Assembly (NCBI GenBank): GCA_003282445.1
Contig: QBZE01000001.1
Location: 62,001 to 126,000, forward strand
DNA length: 64,000 nt
Direction of reading: 5' to 3'
Source of the DNA: OCS155 cluster bacterium AG-333-G23
GTDB taxonomy: Bacteria; Actinomycetota; Acidimicrobiia; Actinomarinales; Actinomarinaceae
A program made the translations under genes and the position numbers. Under the pieces are notes generated by a model that saw nothing but the letters and a program-made list of their open reading frames with translations, was not told where the DNA came from and did no database searches. This document shows, one piece after another, positions 52,926 to 62,477 of this stretch; the first letter of the stretch is position 1; each line of letters starts with the position of its first letter.

Positions 52926-53750
52926 ATGCTTGATTCATTTTTTTCTATAACCTACCCTCCAATACCCATAACACAAATAGGCCCTGTCTCATTTTCTCTA
53001 CATGGAGTCTTTGCTGCGTTGGGATTTTATTTTGGGGCAAATCATGCAATTAAATTAGCTGAAAAAGACAAACAAGACACCGTACTTTTTGAGCAAGGTT
53101 TAACTTGGGCAATTTTTGGAGCAATAATTGGTGCAAGATTTTTTACTATTCCGGCACATATAGGGGATCCAGGATATGGCTTAGATGATGTATTTTCCCC
53201 AACAGGTAGCTATTCAATAATGGGTGGAATGTCGGGAGGAATTATTGCCGCTTATATAAGAATACAGTTAATTGGAAAGGGTGATTTTAAACAATATTCA
53301 GATTACGCCTCAACAGGGCTCATTCTAGGAACTGTAATAGGAAGAATTGGAGACCTTGCAATAGTTGAACATCTTGGAAGATCAACAAGCTTTATTTTGG
53401 GGTATGAAATAAAGCCAGGGTATGATGTAGCACCTCAGCATGATGCCTTAGAATGTTCAGAACCATTGGTAACATGTGGTACGTTTCATCATGTTCCGAT
53501 GTACGATCTTTTCTTTGCTCTTATAGTTTTCTTTATATTTAAATCATTAAGAAATAACTTTACCTTTGGCAAGGGTTCGTGGATTGGTTTATGGGCTATT
53601 TGGTATGGCACACAAAGAGCAATCTTAGATACTTTAAGGTTTGGAATGGGAGATTCAACTATAGGAGATTTCACATGGAATCAAATAGGTGGATCGATCC
53701 TTGCTTTAATAGGTCTTATTATTTTCCTTAGGAATAAAAACTTAAAATAA
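52926..53750 (+). CDS. lgt: Prolipoprotein diacylglyceryl transferase
   Basis: 274 residues with about seven helices. SFSLHGVFAALGFYFG, GARFFTIPAHI, SIMGGMSGGIIAAYI and the signature region VIGRIGDLAIVEHLGR match Lgt, although the usual Asn of GRxGN is Asp here. Lgt attaches diacylglycerol to lipobox cysteines. At least three lipoproteins in this window (AapJ, CtaC and the cupredoxin protein) would be substrates. Its stop overlaps the convergent antiporter gene by 9 bases. Confidence 0.92.
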   Translation: MLDSFFSITYPPIPITQIGPVSFSLHGVFAALGFYFGANHAIKLAEKDKQDTVLFEQGLTWAIFGAIIGARFFTIPAHIGDPGYGLDDVFSPTGSYSIMGGMSGGIIAAYIRIQLIGKGDFKQYSDYASTGLILGTVIGRIGDLAIVEHLGRSTSFILGYEIKPGYDVAPQHDALECSEPLVTCGTFHHVPMYDLFFALIVFFIFKSLRNNFTFGKGSWIGLWAIWYGTQRAILDTLRFGMGDSTIGDFTWNQIGGSILALIGLIIFLRNKNLK

Positions 53751-54665
53751 AGTATATATAAAAACCGAATAGGAAATTAACGCAGTCAATCCTATTAAAT
53801 AACTTTTTTTAACGGTTGTTTTTGAAAGCAATATAACTACTAATGAGGCAATTAACATTATTATCATTTCAGCGGTTACATCACTCTCAATTATGCCTGG
53901 CGCAATTGAAACAGAGACACCTCCCACCAATGCAATATTAAATAGGTTTGAACCAAAGATATTTCCAAAAACTATATCAGGGTTTTTCATTTTTGCGGCG
54001 GCTATAGTCCCTGCAACTTCTGGCAGGCTAGTTCCCAAAGCAACAACAGTGACCCCAATAATAATGGATGATATATTGAAGTATTCCGCCAAACTAACAG
54101 CATTATTTACTACTAAGGTGCTTCCAAAAATTGTTGCTGTCAGCGAGGCAACAGCCCTTAATCCTATATAATCTTTTTCTTCAATTAATAAGTCTTCTTG
54201 ATCAACAGCCTCTTCTGTAACAAGTTTGTATGTAACAAAAATAACTAATCCCAATAAACCAATTCCAAGGAAAAGTGGGAACTCTTTAAGCATTAAATAG
54301 AAACTAACAAATATGATTGTTGCAAACACCATCCATATTGATGAGGTATTGTTAAGTTTCAATTTTTTGTTGAAATCTTTATTTAATGCAAGATACAAAA
54401 CAGAGATTGCAACTAAGGAGTTTGCAATGTTCGATCCAATAATATTTCCTATACCCAACGAGAGGTTTCCATTTAATGCCGCCCCTGAGCTTGCAAATAG
54501 TTCTGGAGCGGATGTTCCAAAACCTATAAAAGTTGCTCCAATTACTGAATTTGGCATATTAAATTTCATTGCAATTTGGATAGCAGTCCGCACCATTTCT
54601 TCAGCACCTTTAACTAGAAGAAAAAATCCTAAGATTAATCCAATAATTGTAATGTAAAGGTCCAT
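53742..54665 (-). CDS. CaCA-family sodium/calcium antiporter (YrbG-like)
   Basis: 307 residues, ten hydrophobic helices arranged as two inverted repeats. The alpha repeats IGATFIGFGTSAPELFAS and IGVTVVALGTSLPEVAGT carry the ion-binding Glu residues, and each is followed by GNIIGSN or GNIFGSN. Members exchange Ca2+ (or K+) for Na+, fitting a sodium-rich habitat, though ion specificity is not visible. It is transcribed after the LLM oxidoreductase with a 6-base gap. Confidence 0.93.
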   Translation of the reverse strand: MDLYITIIGLILGFFLLVKGAEEMVRTAIQIAMKFNMPNSVIGATFIGFGTSAPELFASSGAALNGNLSLGIGNIIGSNIANSLVAISVLYLALNKDFNKKLKLNNTSSIWMVFATIIFVSFYLMLKEFPLFLGIGLLGLVIFVTYKLVTEEAVDQEDLLIEEKDYIGLRAVASLTATIFGSTLVVNNAVSLAEYFNISSIIIGVTVVALGTSLPEVAGTIAAAKMKNPDIVFGNIFGSNLFNIALVGGVSVSIAPGIIESDVTAEMIIMLIASLVVILLSKTTVKKSYLIGLTALISYSVFIYTLF

Positions 54666-54671
54666 TAGTTT

Positions 54672-55490
54672 TTAACCTTTAGAGTCTCTCCAGGAAATCC
54701 ATTCTTTCACAGGCGCCAAGTCGTAACCTGGACCATTTACAGCTAATGTTACTTCAGTTGCTCCAGCTTCAAGTAAATCGTCTGCTTTATCTATTCTTTT
54801 GATATCAATCCCGATGGATCTTTCAATTTCTTTAGGGTTTCTTCCTATTTCTTTACACCAATTATTTAATACATTATTTTTGTGAGCTACAGTTTCAATA
54901 CCAGATCTTTCTTCAGTCCTAGTTGCGAAACCATGCCAAATGTCTGCATATTTGGCTGTTATTCTAAGTGTTACTTTTTCACCACCACCACCAATAAGTA
55001 TTGGGATTTTTCTGGTAGGTTGAGGATCTAGCTTCTTCATTCTCTCAACAATTCTCTCCAATGATTTTTCAAGCTCCTTAAGTCTCCATATTGCAGAACC
55101 AAATTCATAACCGTATTCGTCATAATCTTGCTCAAACCACCCTGAACCTATTCCTAGAATCACTCTTCCTCCTGATATATGATCAACAGTTCTTGCCATG
55201 TCTGCTAGTAGTTCTGGATTTCTATATGAGTTACAAGTAACAAGAGGTCCTATATCTACTGTACTAGTTGCTTCAGCCCAACTAGCAAGCATAGTCCAAC
55301 ATTCAAAATGTTTTCCTTCTCTTCTTTCTCCTTCAGCCCATTGAGTTCCATCTTCTTTATATAAAGGATAGAAATGATCCCAATTATAAATAACGTCAGC
55401 ACCCATCTCCTCAGCCTCTAGTGCTGCTTGTCTTATTTGATCATATTCAGCATGTTGAGGTTGTAAAAAAACTGCAATTCTTGGCTTCAT
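54672..55490 (-). CDS. LLM-class oxidoreductase, probably F420-dependent
   Basis: 272 residues with the luciferase-like TIM-barrel layout. YNWDHFYPLY, LVTCNSYRNPELLADMARTVDHISGGRVILGIGSGW and KIPILIGGGGEKVTLRITAKYADIWH are the conserved strands. The VDHISGGRVILGIGSGW segment is typical of actinobacterial F420-dependent members; FMN use cannot be excluded. The substrate is unknown. It lies 2 bases after the aminopeptidase gene. Confidence 0.88.
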   Translation of the reverse strand: MKPRIAVFLQPQHAEYDQIRQAALEAEEMGADVIYNWDHFYPLYKEDGTQWAEGERREGKHFECWTMLASWAEATSTVDIGPLVTCNSYRNPELLADMARTVDHISGGRVILGIGSGWFEQDYDEYGYEFGSAIWRLKELEKSLERIVERMKKLDPQPTRKIPILIGGGGEKVTLRITAKYADIWHGFATRTEERSGIETVAHKNNVLNNWCKEIGRNPKEIERSIGIDIKRIDKADDLLEAGATEVTLAVNGPGYDLAPVKEWISWRDSKG

Positions 55491-55492
55491 TT

Positions 55493-58054
55493 TTAATTCT
55501 CCTTTAGTACTTTTTCAATGGCTTCTTCATTGAAATTATTCTTAATATTTAATACAAACTCTATATTAGCTTCTAATCTCTCTAATTTTTGGGCTGCTAT
55601 TTTCTCTGAAGAGGGTAGAGGGTTTTTTATAATATAATCTTTAATGTTGTTTCCAAGCTCTTCATCATAAATTGATGAAAGTGAATCAAGCATTCGTGAA
55701 GCAGTCCATGCTGGCATTACTTTAAGTAACTCATCAAAATTTTCTTTTATAACTAACCATGACTCTTTACCTATATACTTATTCATAATCATAGAGGCCA
55801 ATATGTAAGGACAATCTGCACCTCTGATTTTTCCATCAATCATGTATTGCACTATTTCTTGTGGTGCATTTTTATCTTTAATTACACCCAATACAGATCT
55901 ATATCTTCCCTGTAGTTGAGGAGAGGGTGCCTTCATAAATTTATCCAAAAATTTTTCTACTTTATTTTCCTCATCTAAAGCTGCAATATATAAAACAGTA
56001 TTAAATAAACTTCCTTCTGTGATTGATTCAAAATTTTCATCCTTAAAAATTTCACTAAAGTGATTAATAAATTGTGTGTCTTCTAAATATTTAGCTCTCA
56101 TCTTGTTAATAACTCCTCTAAGTTCTTTTATCTCAGGATCATCATGTGAATGGACTTCAACCCCTAGTTCGTTACTTAAAGGAATTGTTAATTTATCAAC
56201 AAACTCTTTAAAAATATCTGCATTATTTTGATTAGCAATATATGAAAGAGTGGCAATTATTGACCCAATATAATTCCATATATCCTCATCTTTTTCATCT
56301 TTATAAAAAAGAAGAAATTTTAGAAAATTTATCACCTCTTCAGCAGATAGTTCAAGGCTATGCTTTTTGAATTGCATCCACCTATCTTCCAGGAGTCTGT
56401 ATTTTTCAAGCTGATCTAATTTTTCAAAATTATTTAAGATTTTATTGAATACTTTTTCGTCATAGAAAACGTGATAAAAGCCCCAACCTCCACTATTTAC
56501 AAGGGGTACTTTTCCTTTTTCTTCTATATCTATTTTTTCATTAGTTTGATCTAAAATTAAGTTAAATTTTTCATCTGTATCTAAAAATTTAATACTTATA
56601 GGTATTGGTTTATTTGAATTTTCTATTTTGATATCTTTTAGTAAAAATCTTTTTTGTTCTAGTAGCAAGGAAGAATCATCAATTGAAATATTTACACTAG
56701 GGTAGCCTTTTTCTTTTATCCAATAAGGGAGCATTTCATTTAATGGTTGCCCACTGGCTTTACTTAAACTGTCCCAAAGGTCTGAAGAATTTGTATTGTC
56801 GTATTTGAATTTATTCAAGTATTCTTGGACACCTTTTTGAAATACTTCTTCCCCTATAAAAACTTCAAACATTCTTAAAACAGTAGAACCTTTTTCGTAA
56901 GTCAGAACATCAAACATTTCCTCAGCTTCTTCTGGTGTTTCAACCTCAAACTCTATAGGTCTTGAATTTTCTAATGAATCAATAGCAAAACCTGCACTTC
57001 GTGATAAGTTCATTTCATTCCATAGTTTAAATTCTGGGTACTTATTATCGGCTGCTATAACTTCCATTAAGCTTGCGAAAGCTTCATTAAGCCAAATTCC
57101 ATCCCACCATTTCATAGTTACTAAATCACCAAACCACATATGAGCAAGTTCATGAGCTATAACAGTTACAGATCTATTTAGCTCAGGCCTAGTTGCTTTT
57201 TCTTCATCTATTAAAAGTAAATTTTCTCTGAAAGTAACAGCTCCTACATTTTCCATTGCACCCATCGCAAAATCTGGAATTGCAATTAAATCTAGTTTGG
57301 ATCCTGGGTAGGGGATTTTATAATAATCTTCAAAAAAATTAAGCAGTTTAATTCCCGCTGTTCCAGCATAATTTGTTTGATCAGCAAAACCGGGGCGATG
57401 AACTATACGGACTTTGGTATTTCCTGCATCTCCAATTTCAGTAGCTTCTAGCTCTCCAATTACAAAAGCAACAAGGTATGTTGACATTTTCATGGAATCA
57501 ACAAATGTGGTTTCTACTTTATTATCACCAACTTCTTTTTCAGAAAGTATCTTTTCATTGCTAACTCGTAAGTATTTCTTATCAGCAACGATACTAATTG
57601 AAAAAACTGCTTTGTACTCCGGTTCATCCCAGCAAGGGAAAGCATTTCTTGCAGCAGTTGGTTCAAATTGAGTAGTTGCAATCCATTTTTCTTCATTTTC
57701 TTCAGTCAAAAATTTACTTCTATAAAACCCTTTTAGATCATTTGTAATTTCTGAATTGAATTCTAAGTAAAGTTTGTAATCACCCTTTTTAATTTCATTT
57801 TTAGAAGAAAGGCAAATTCTTTCATCACTTTCAAAATACTCAACAGAGAGGTTGTTATTTTCTTTATCACTAGTTGTTAATGATGCGTGACTTATTTTTA
57901 TTCCTATGCTGTTTAAGAAAATTGACTTTGTATTTTCTAAGATCTCTATTTCTACAGTCTGCATTCCAGAATATGAAAAATTTTCTAGATCAATATCTAG
58001 CTTTATTTCGTATCGCTTCGGAGAAGAAGTTTTTGGAAGTATATTTTTATTCAT
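55493..58054 (-). CDS. pepN: M1-family zinc aminopeptidase (PepN-like)
   Basis: 853 residues, the length of actinobacterial PepN. The exopeptidase motif GAMENVGAVTF is near residue 266. The zinc motif HELAHMWFGDL (HExxH) is near residue 300, with the second Glu ligand in WLNEAFASLMEV about 20 residues on. The C-terminal half is the ERAP1-like helical domain. It removes N-terminal amino acids from peptides, probably in the cytoplasm since no signal peptide is seen. It follows gnd after 9 bases in the same direction. Confidence 0.95.
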   Translation of the reverse strand: MNKNILPKTSSPKRYEIKLDIDLENFSYSGMQTVEIEILENTKSIFLNSIGIKISHASLTTSDKENNNLSVEYFESDERICLSSKNEIKKGDYKLYLEFNSEITNDLKGFYRSKFLTEENEEKWIATTQFEPTAARNAFPCWDEPEYKAVFSISIVADKKYLRVSNEKILSEKEVGDNKVETTFVDSMKMSTYLVAFVIGELEATEIGDAGNTKVRIVHRPGFADQTNYAGTAGIKLLNFFEDYYKIPYPGSKLDLIAIPDFAMGAMENVGAVTFRENLLLIDEEKATRPELNRSVTVIAHELAHMWFGDLVTMKWWDGIWLNEAFASLMEVIAADNKYPEFKLWNEMNLSRSAGFAIDSLENSRPIEFEVETPEEAEEMFDVLTYEKGSTVLRMFEVFIGEEVFQKGVQEYLNKFKYDNTNSSDLWDSLSKASGQPLNEMLPYWIKEKGYPSVNISIDDSSLLLEQKRFLLKDIKIENSNKPIPISIKFLDTDEKFNLILDQTNEKIDIEEKGKVPLVNSGGWGFYHVFYDEKVFNKILNNFEKLDQLEKYRLLEDRWMQFKKHSLELSAEEVINFLKFLLFYKDEKDEDIWNYIGSIIATLSYIANQNNADIFKEFVDKLTIPLSNELGVEVHSHDDPEIKELRGVINKMRAKYLEDTQFINHFSEIFKDENFESITEGSLFNTVLYIAALDEENKVEKFLDKFMKAPSPQLQGRYRSVLGVIKDKNAPQEIVQYMIDGKIRGADCPYILASMIMNKYIGKESWLVIKENFDELLKVMPAWTASRMLDSLSSIYDEELGNNIKDYIIKNPLPSSEKIAAQKLERLEANIEFVLNIKNNFNEEAIEKVLKEN

Positions 58055-58063
58055 TAATATAAC

Positions 58064-59404
58064 TTAATCCCAATCTATATTTACGTCCTCTTCAGAGTTA
58101 ACTAATTGAACCTTATGTCTTCCAAAAAAGTCTCTCTGAGCCTGTATTAAATTTGAGGGATTACTTGAAGAACTTAAATTTAGATACCAATTCAGTGATG
58201 CTGACAAAACGGGAGTAGATATGTCGTTCAGCATTGCATCAGAAATAATCTTTTTTGATGATTCTAAATTATCTTTAAATATCTTATTTATTTTTAAATC
58301 ATTAACGAATTCTCTTGAGCTTGAACTTATATCATTTAACTCTTTTAATAAGTTAGATCTAATAATACAACCGCCCATCCAGTTATTTAAAACAATAGAT
58401 AAATTGATTTCTTCTATGTGTTTACCTATTAGCTCTAACCCTTGGATCATTGAAGCAACTCTCCCAAAATACAAACAGTTGCTTAAATCTTTTTCAGAGC
58501 TTAAATCAGATTTATTACTGATTTCTCCCCAACCATTTTTATTATTACTTTGGACCCTTGCGTCATAAGCTGCAAAAATTGAGGGAGTGGATACTTTAAG
58601 ATTTAAAGAAGTTTCGACAGTGAGTTTCCCAGTACCTTTGTTGCTTGCAAAAGGCTTTATTTCATCAAGGATATAAATTTCATCTTTTTTTTGTCTCAAT
58701 ATTTTTGATGTTATTTCGACAAGATATGATGATCTACTTTCTTCCTTTAAATTATCAAAAAAACTAGCTATTTCTTCATTTGTTTTTTTAGCTCTTCTTA
58801 ATATTTCATAAATTTCTGCTATCAATTGCATTTCAGCATATTCAATACCATTATGTACCATTTTTACAAAATGACCAGACCCATACCCTTCATAAAAACC
58901 TATACATTCTTGGTCAGTTTTTGCAGATATCGCACTTAAAGTATTTTTTAAATCTTCACTAATTTTATTTTTGTAACCAACCATTATTGCTGGTCCGTTT
59001 CTCGCGCCTTCTTCACCACCAGAGACACCCATTCCAATAAATTTTATTTTTTTCTGTTCTAAAGCTAAACCATTTTCTTCACTATCAAGATAAAAAGAAT
59101 TCCCACCATCAATAACTAGGTCATCTTCATCAAGTAAATCTTTAATTTTTTCAATAACATCTTTTGTTGCTTTACCCGATGGGACCATCAATAAAATTGT
59201 TCTAGGTTTTTCAAGGCTGTTGACTAGGTCACCTATATCTGTAAACCCTTCGAAAGTGCCTGAAAATTCTTTTTTAATATCTTCTAGTTTTTCTTTCGAA
59301 TCATTAAAGGCTTTGATAATTAAACCATTATCTGAAAGGTTTAAAGCAATATTTTTTCCCATTACACCAAGACCTATAAGTCCTATTTCTTTAAGCATTT
59401 TCAT
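58064..59404 (-). CDS. gnd: 6-phosphogluconate dehydrogenase (decarboxylating)
   Basis: 446 residues. The Rossmann segment EIGLIGLGVMGKNIALNL begins at the N-terminus, MGVSGGEEGARNGPAIMVGY holds the substrate-binding loop, and HFVKMVHNGIEYAEMQLIAE carries the catalytic Lys, with the C-terminal tail FFGRHKVQL. It oxidises 6-phosphogluconate to ribulose 5-phosphate and NAD(P)H in the pentose phosphate pathway. The start at 59404 (MKM) overlaps hflX by 14 bases; the second Met is equally possible. Confidence 0.94.
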   Translation of the reverse strand: MKMLKEIGLIGLGVMGKNIALNLSDNGLIIKAFNDSKEKLEDIKKEFSGTFEGFTDIGDLVNSLEKPRTILLMVPSGKATKDVIEKIKDLLDEDDLVIDGGNSFYLDSEENGLALEQKKIKFIGMGVSGGEEGARNGPAIMVGYKNKISEDLKNTLSAISAKTDQECIGFYEGYGSGHFVKMVHNGIEYAEMQLIAEIYEILRRAKKTNEEIASFFDNLKEESRSSYLVEITSKILRQKKDEIYILDEIKPFASNKGTGKLTVETSLNLKVSTPSIFAAYDARVQSNNKNGWGEISNKSDLSSEKDLSNCLYFGRVASMIQGLELIGKHIEEINLSIVLNNWMGGCIIRSNLLKELNDISSSSREFVNDLKINKIFKDNLESSKKIISDAMLNDISTPVLSASLNWYLNLSSSSNPSNLIQAQRDFFGRHKVQLVNSEEDVNIDWD

Positions 59405-60716
59405 AGTTTTCCATTAATTTATTTGAGCAAAGTTTATTTGCTAGTTTTTCTCTAATCTCCAATTCTATTACTAAATAATCAGATTCATTTTCTACATTTA
59501 AAATTTTTCCAAACCTACTTATTTTTTCTAAGTTATTCGGCTTCACTACATAATTTTCAATTAAAATTTCACCATAAATTTCTTCTGCGATACTTTCTAT
59601 AAGTTCTGGCATTCCTTTATTTTTCAATGAAGATATAAATATTGCGTTAGGATATTGATCAATAAGTTGATTGTAAGAAGCTTTATCAATTTTATCTATT
59701 TTATTAAATACTAGAATTTCATTTGCCGTTGTTCCTATCTGTTCTAATATTTTTGAAACTGTGTTCATGTGTAGTTCGGGAACAGCAGTGGCAGCATCCA
59801 CTACGTGTATTAACAAATCTGCTTCTGTAGCAACTAAAAGTGTTGATTTAAAAGACTCTATTAAAGTTGTTGGGAGATTTTGTATGAAGCCAACAGTATC
59901 AGAAATAATTAATGGATCTTGAATATTATTAATTTTTAGTTCACGTTGTAGGGAGTCTACAGTTGCGAACAGTTCATCAGCAGCATAAGCATCAGCATTT
60001 GTTAGTTTTTTAAGAAGAGTAGATTTTCCAGCATTTGTATAACCAACTATAGAAACAAGAGGGGTATTATTTTTTTCTCGAGAATTAGATTGAAGCATTC
60101 TTTGTTTTTCAATTTTTTTTAGCTCTCTCCTCAGTTTGTTAATTCTATTATCTATTAAACGGCTATCCGTTTCTAATTTTGTCTCTCCAGGACCACGAGT
60201 TCCAATTCCTCCTCCTTGCTGATTCAGTGTTGAACCAAGGCCAGCAAGCCTTGGTTTTAAATAAACAGACATAGCTAACTCAACTTGAAGGCTGGATTCT
60301 TTAGATTGAGCATGGAGTGCGAAAATATCTAAAATTAAACCAGTCCTATCGACTACGTCACATTGGAATATAGCACGAAGTTCTTTCTGCTGATTAGGTG
60401 TTAGTTCACAGTCAAAAATTACAACATCAATATCGTTTGATTTTGATATTTCTTCGAGTTCAATTATTGAACCTTTTCCGATAAAAGTCTTCGGATTAAT
60501 TTTATCTACTCTTTTTGTCTGAATTATTAAAGGATCGGACCCAGCAGTTTTTACTAAGCTGGTCAATTCCTTTAAAGACTCTTCCTTATCAGCCCTTGTT
60601 TCGTTAGAAAGAATAATTCCTACTAGTAATGCATTTTGTACTGTAACAAAAATATCTCTATCAGAAACTGTAAGTAATCTTCTGTCTGTCTGATTTGGGT
60701 TATTTCTCTGGTTCAA
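59391..60716 (-). CDS. hflX: GTPase HflX
   Basis: 441 residues. The N-terminal HflX domain (SLKELTSLVKTAG, PKTFIGKGSIIEL, CELTPNQQKELRAIFQCDVVDRTGLILDIF) is followed by a glycine-rich linker (GIGTRGPGETKLETDSR) and the GTPase domain. G1 GYTNAGKST is near residue 222, G3 is SDTVGFI and G4 is FNKIDK. HflX binds 50S ribosomes and splits stalled ribosomes in E. coli. The gene begins 52 bases downstream of selC on the same strand, so readthrough co-transcription is possible. Confidence 0.95.
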   Translation of the reverse strand: MNQRNNPNQTDRRLLTVSDRDIFVTVQNALLVGIILSNETRADKEESLKELTSLVKTAGSDPLIIQTKRVDKINPKTFIGKGSIIELEEISKSNDIDVVIFDCELTPNQQKELRAIFQCDVVDRTGLILDIFALHAQSKESSLQVELAMSVYLKPRLAGLGSTLNQQGGGIGTRGPGETKLETDSRLIDNRINKLRRELKKIEKQRMLQSNSREKNNTPLVSIVGYTNAGKSTLLKKLTNADAYAADELFATVDSLQRELKINNIQDPLIISDTVGFIQNLPTTLIESFKSTLLVATEADLLIHVVDAATAVPELHMNTVSKILEQIGTTANEILVFNKIDKIDKASYNQLIDQYPNAIFISSLKNKGMPELIESIAEEIYGEILIENYVVKPNNLEKISRFGKILNVENESDYLVIELEIREKLANKLCSNKLMENYENA

Positions 60717-60768
60717 TTATTCCTAAACTTATATCACTAATAATAGTAAACAATTATATATTAATTAG

Positions 60769-60860
60769 CGGAGGTGGACGGGAATCGAACCCGCCAAAGA
60801 TTATTAAACCTTTCACCGGTTTTGAAGACCGGGGAGCCCACCAGGCGCTCATTCACCTCC
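60769..60860 (-). tRNA. selC: tRNA-Sec, anticodon UCA (decodes UGA)
   Basis: A 92-base tRNA on the minus strand. The acceptor arm pairs GGAGGTG with CACCTCC; GAGC/GCTC closes a long D arm. The anticodon arm CCGGT-CTTCAAA-ACCGG places TCA at 60825-60823. A 6-bp variable arm AAAGGT/ATCTTT follows, and the T arm is GCGGG-TTCGATT-CCCGT. The anticodon reads UGA, distinguishing it from tRNA-Ser(UGA), which would show TGA in the loop. The long acceptor arm and variable arm fit tRNA-Sec. CCA is not encoded. UGA also serves as a normal stop codon in this window, so general UGA reassignment is not indicated. Confidence 0.95.
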
Positions 60861-60912
60861 ATTATTAAGACTAATTGTATAAAAATATATATATTGAATA
60901 CAATTAGACTTA

Positions 60913-61509
60913 ATGGAAAATTTTTCAACAGTATTTGCAAGATTAAAAGACGAAAGAGGCTTGTCTAATAAACAGATAGCGTCTTTTACTGGAGCTTCTT
61001 TAAAAGACATTAAAAAATGGGATTCAGGTGCAGGAGTTCCAACTGATAAAAGAATAATTGCAGCATTAGAGGGAATTCTAGGAAATGAAATATCATCAGC
61101 AATTGGAAGCATACCTGAGCCGGAAACATTTAAAAAACAAGTATTTAATGTTGAGAATGCAATTTTTGAAGTTGATAAAAGACAAGAACATAATATTAGT
61201 TCAGGATTTTTAAATAGATTTAGATCAAGTGTAGAAAAAAAAGGTCGAAACACACAAACCGAGATGTTTACTTATGAAGATATGTCACAAATTGAGGAAG
61301 AAGAAGTTGGTGATTTAGAATTATCAGAAAATATTTACGAAAGCGCTCTTGAAGAAAGTCCATATATAAATGACCCAAATCAGCTATCTTTCTATTTTTC
61401 TAGAAACTTAAAGAGTGTTGTCGGAACTTTATTTTTTATTTATCTCGCATATGAGGGCATGCAACTTTTTTGGGATTCGTTTAAGTTATTAATTGATAAT
61501 TTGTTGTGA
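60913..61509 (+). CDS. Membrane-anchored helix-turn-helix protein
   Basis: 198 residues. An XRE-like helix-turn-helix covers about residues 8-60 (LSNKQIASFTGASLKDIKKWDSG). About 100 residues of charged linker with an acidic patch (QIEEEEVGDLELSE) follow, then one hydrophobic helix near residues 160-180 and a short tail. The shape recalls RodZ-type cell-shape proteins or membrane-bound regulators, but no RodZ outer domain is present. Function unknown. It ends with a 4-base overlap with ctaA. Confidence 0.65.
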   Translation: MENFSTVFARLKDERGLSNKQIASFTGASLKDIKKWDSGAGVPTDKRIIAALEGILGNEISSAIGSIPEPETFKKQVFNVENAIFEVDKRQEHNISSGFLNRFRSSVEKKGRNTQTEMFTYEDMSQIEEEEVGDLELSENIYESALEESPYINDPNQLSFYFSRNLKSVVGTLFFIYLAYEGMQLFWDSFKLLIDNLL

Positions 61510-62372
61510 CAATTAATAGGCTATCTTTCTACGGTCTTGTTATTTCTATTGCTTCTATTATTGCAGGAGCAATAGTCAGAGCTACTGGTTCTGGTGATGG
61601 TTGTGGTGCATCATGGCCAACTTGTAATGGCAAGATTGTTCCTGAACTTAAAACCTCATCAGAACTTATTGAATTTTCACACAGATCTATCAGTGGGATA
61701 CTTTTAATAATTACACTTATTATCTTTCTAAAATCTTTTAATAATAGTGTTCCTGTTTTACAAAAAAAAGTTATTCAAGCTCTAACTTTTTTTGTTTTGC
61801 TCGAAGCTTTAATTGGCGCAGTAATTGTTATCTATGAATGGGTTGGCCTTAATTCATCAACACCAAGAATTATGGCTGTTCCGTTACATTTAGTAAATAC
61901 ATTTGGACTACTGGGTGCTTATACTTTATTATTTCATTTAACAAAAAATTCAAAAACAAACTTAAATAATTTTTTTGATAAAGGTTTTAAAATTGGATTA
62001 ATTTTGTTTTTACTCTCTGGAGCAACGGGTTCAATTGCTGCACTGGCAGACGTAATATTTCCAAGCGAATCATTCATAACGGGACTTGCTGAAGATTTTG
62101 ATTCAAATAGCGAAATATTAACAAGGTTGAGAATCCTCCATCCCATAGTGGCCTCATTTTTATCTATATATCTTTATTTTGAAGCAAATAGGCTTCAAAG
62201 AGAATACAAAGTTATAACAAAAAATATCAAATTATTAGTTCTGATAGGTGTTTCTCTTGGGGTATTAAATGTAGTTTCAAACATAATTTTGCCTTTAAGT
62301 ATTTTACACTTACTTATTGCAGACCTTCTTTGGGTGCTTTACGTTTATAAAAGTGCTGAAAAAATAAATTAA
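61506..62372 (+). CDS. ctaA: Haem A synthase (COX15/CtaA)
   Basis: 288 residues with eight hydrophobic helices. GAIVRATGSGDGCGASWPTCNGKIVP near the start contains the conserved Cys pair of the first external loop, and ELIEFSHRSISGILL, PLHLVNTFGLLGAYTL and RLRILHPIVASF provide haem-ligand histidines. It oxidises a methyl group of haem O to give haem A. Start is GTG 61506, overlapping the HTH gene stop. The partner ctaB lies about 9 kb away beside the oxidase operon. Confidence 0.94.
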   Translation: MTINRLSFYGLVISIASIIAGAIVRATGSGDGCGASWPTCNGKIVPELKTSSELIEFSHRSISGILLIITLIIFLKSFNNSVPVLQKKVIQALTFFVLLEALIGAVIVIYEWVGLNSSTPRIMAVPLHLVNTFGLLGAYTLLFHLTKNSKTNLNNFFDKGFKIGLILFLLSGATGSIAALADVIFPSESFITGLAEDFDSNSEILTRLRILHPIVASFLSIYLYFEANRLQREYKVITKNIKLLVLIGVSLGVLNVVSNIILPLSILHLLIADLLWVLYVYKSAEKIN

Positions 62373-62477
62373 TTTTAAAAAATTGAAATAAACCTATCAA
62401 TAATTAGATATATACCCCAAATTGTTCTATCCTTACATTTCGGTAACTTGAACTAAATAAAAAAGGTCAAAATATTA

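Noticed and set aside
60769-60860. tRNA-Ser or tRNA-Leu, because of the long variable arm
   Set aside because: The anticodon loop reads CTTCAAA, i.e. anticodon UCA, which pairs with UGA; the long D and acceptor arms also fit tRNA-Sec.
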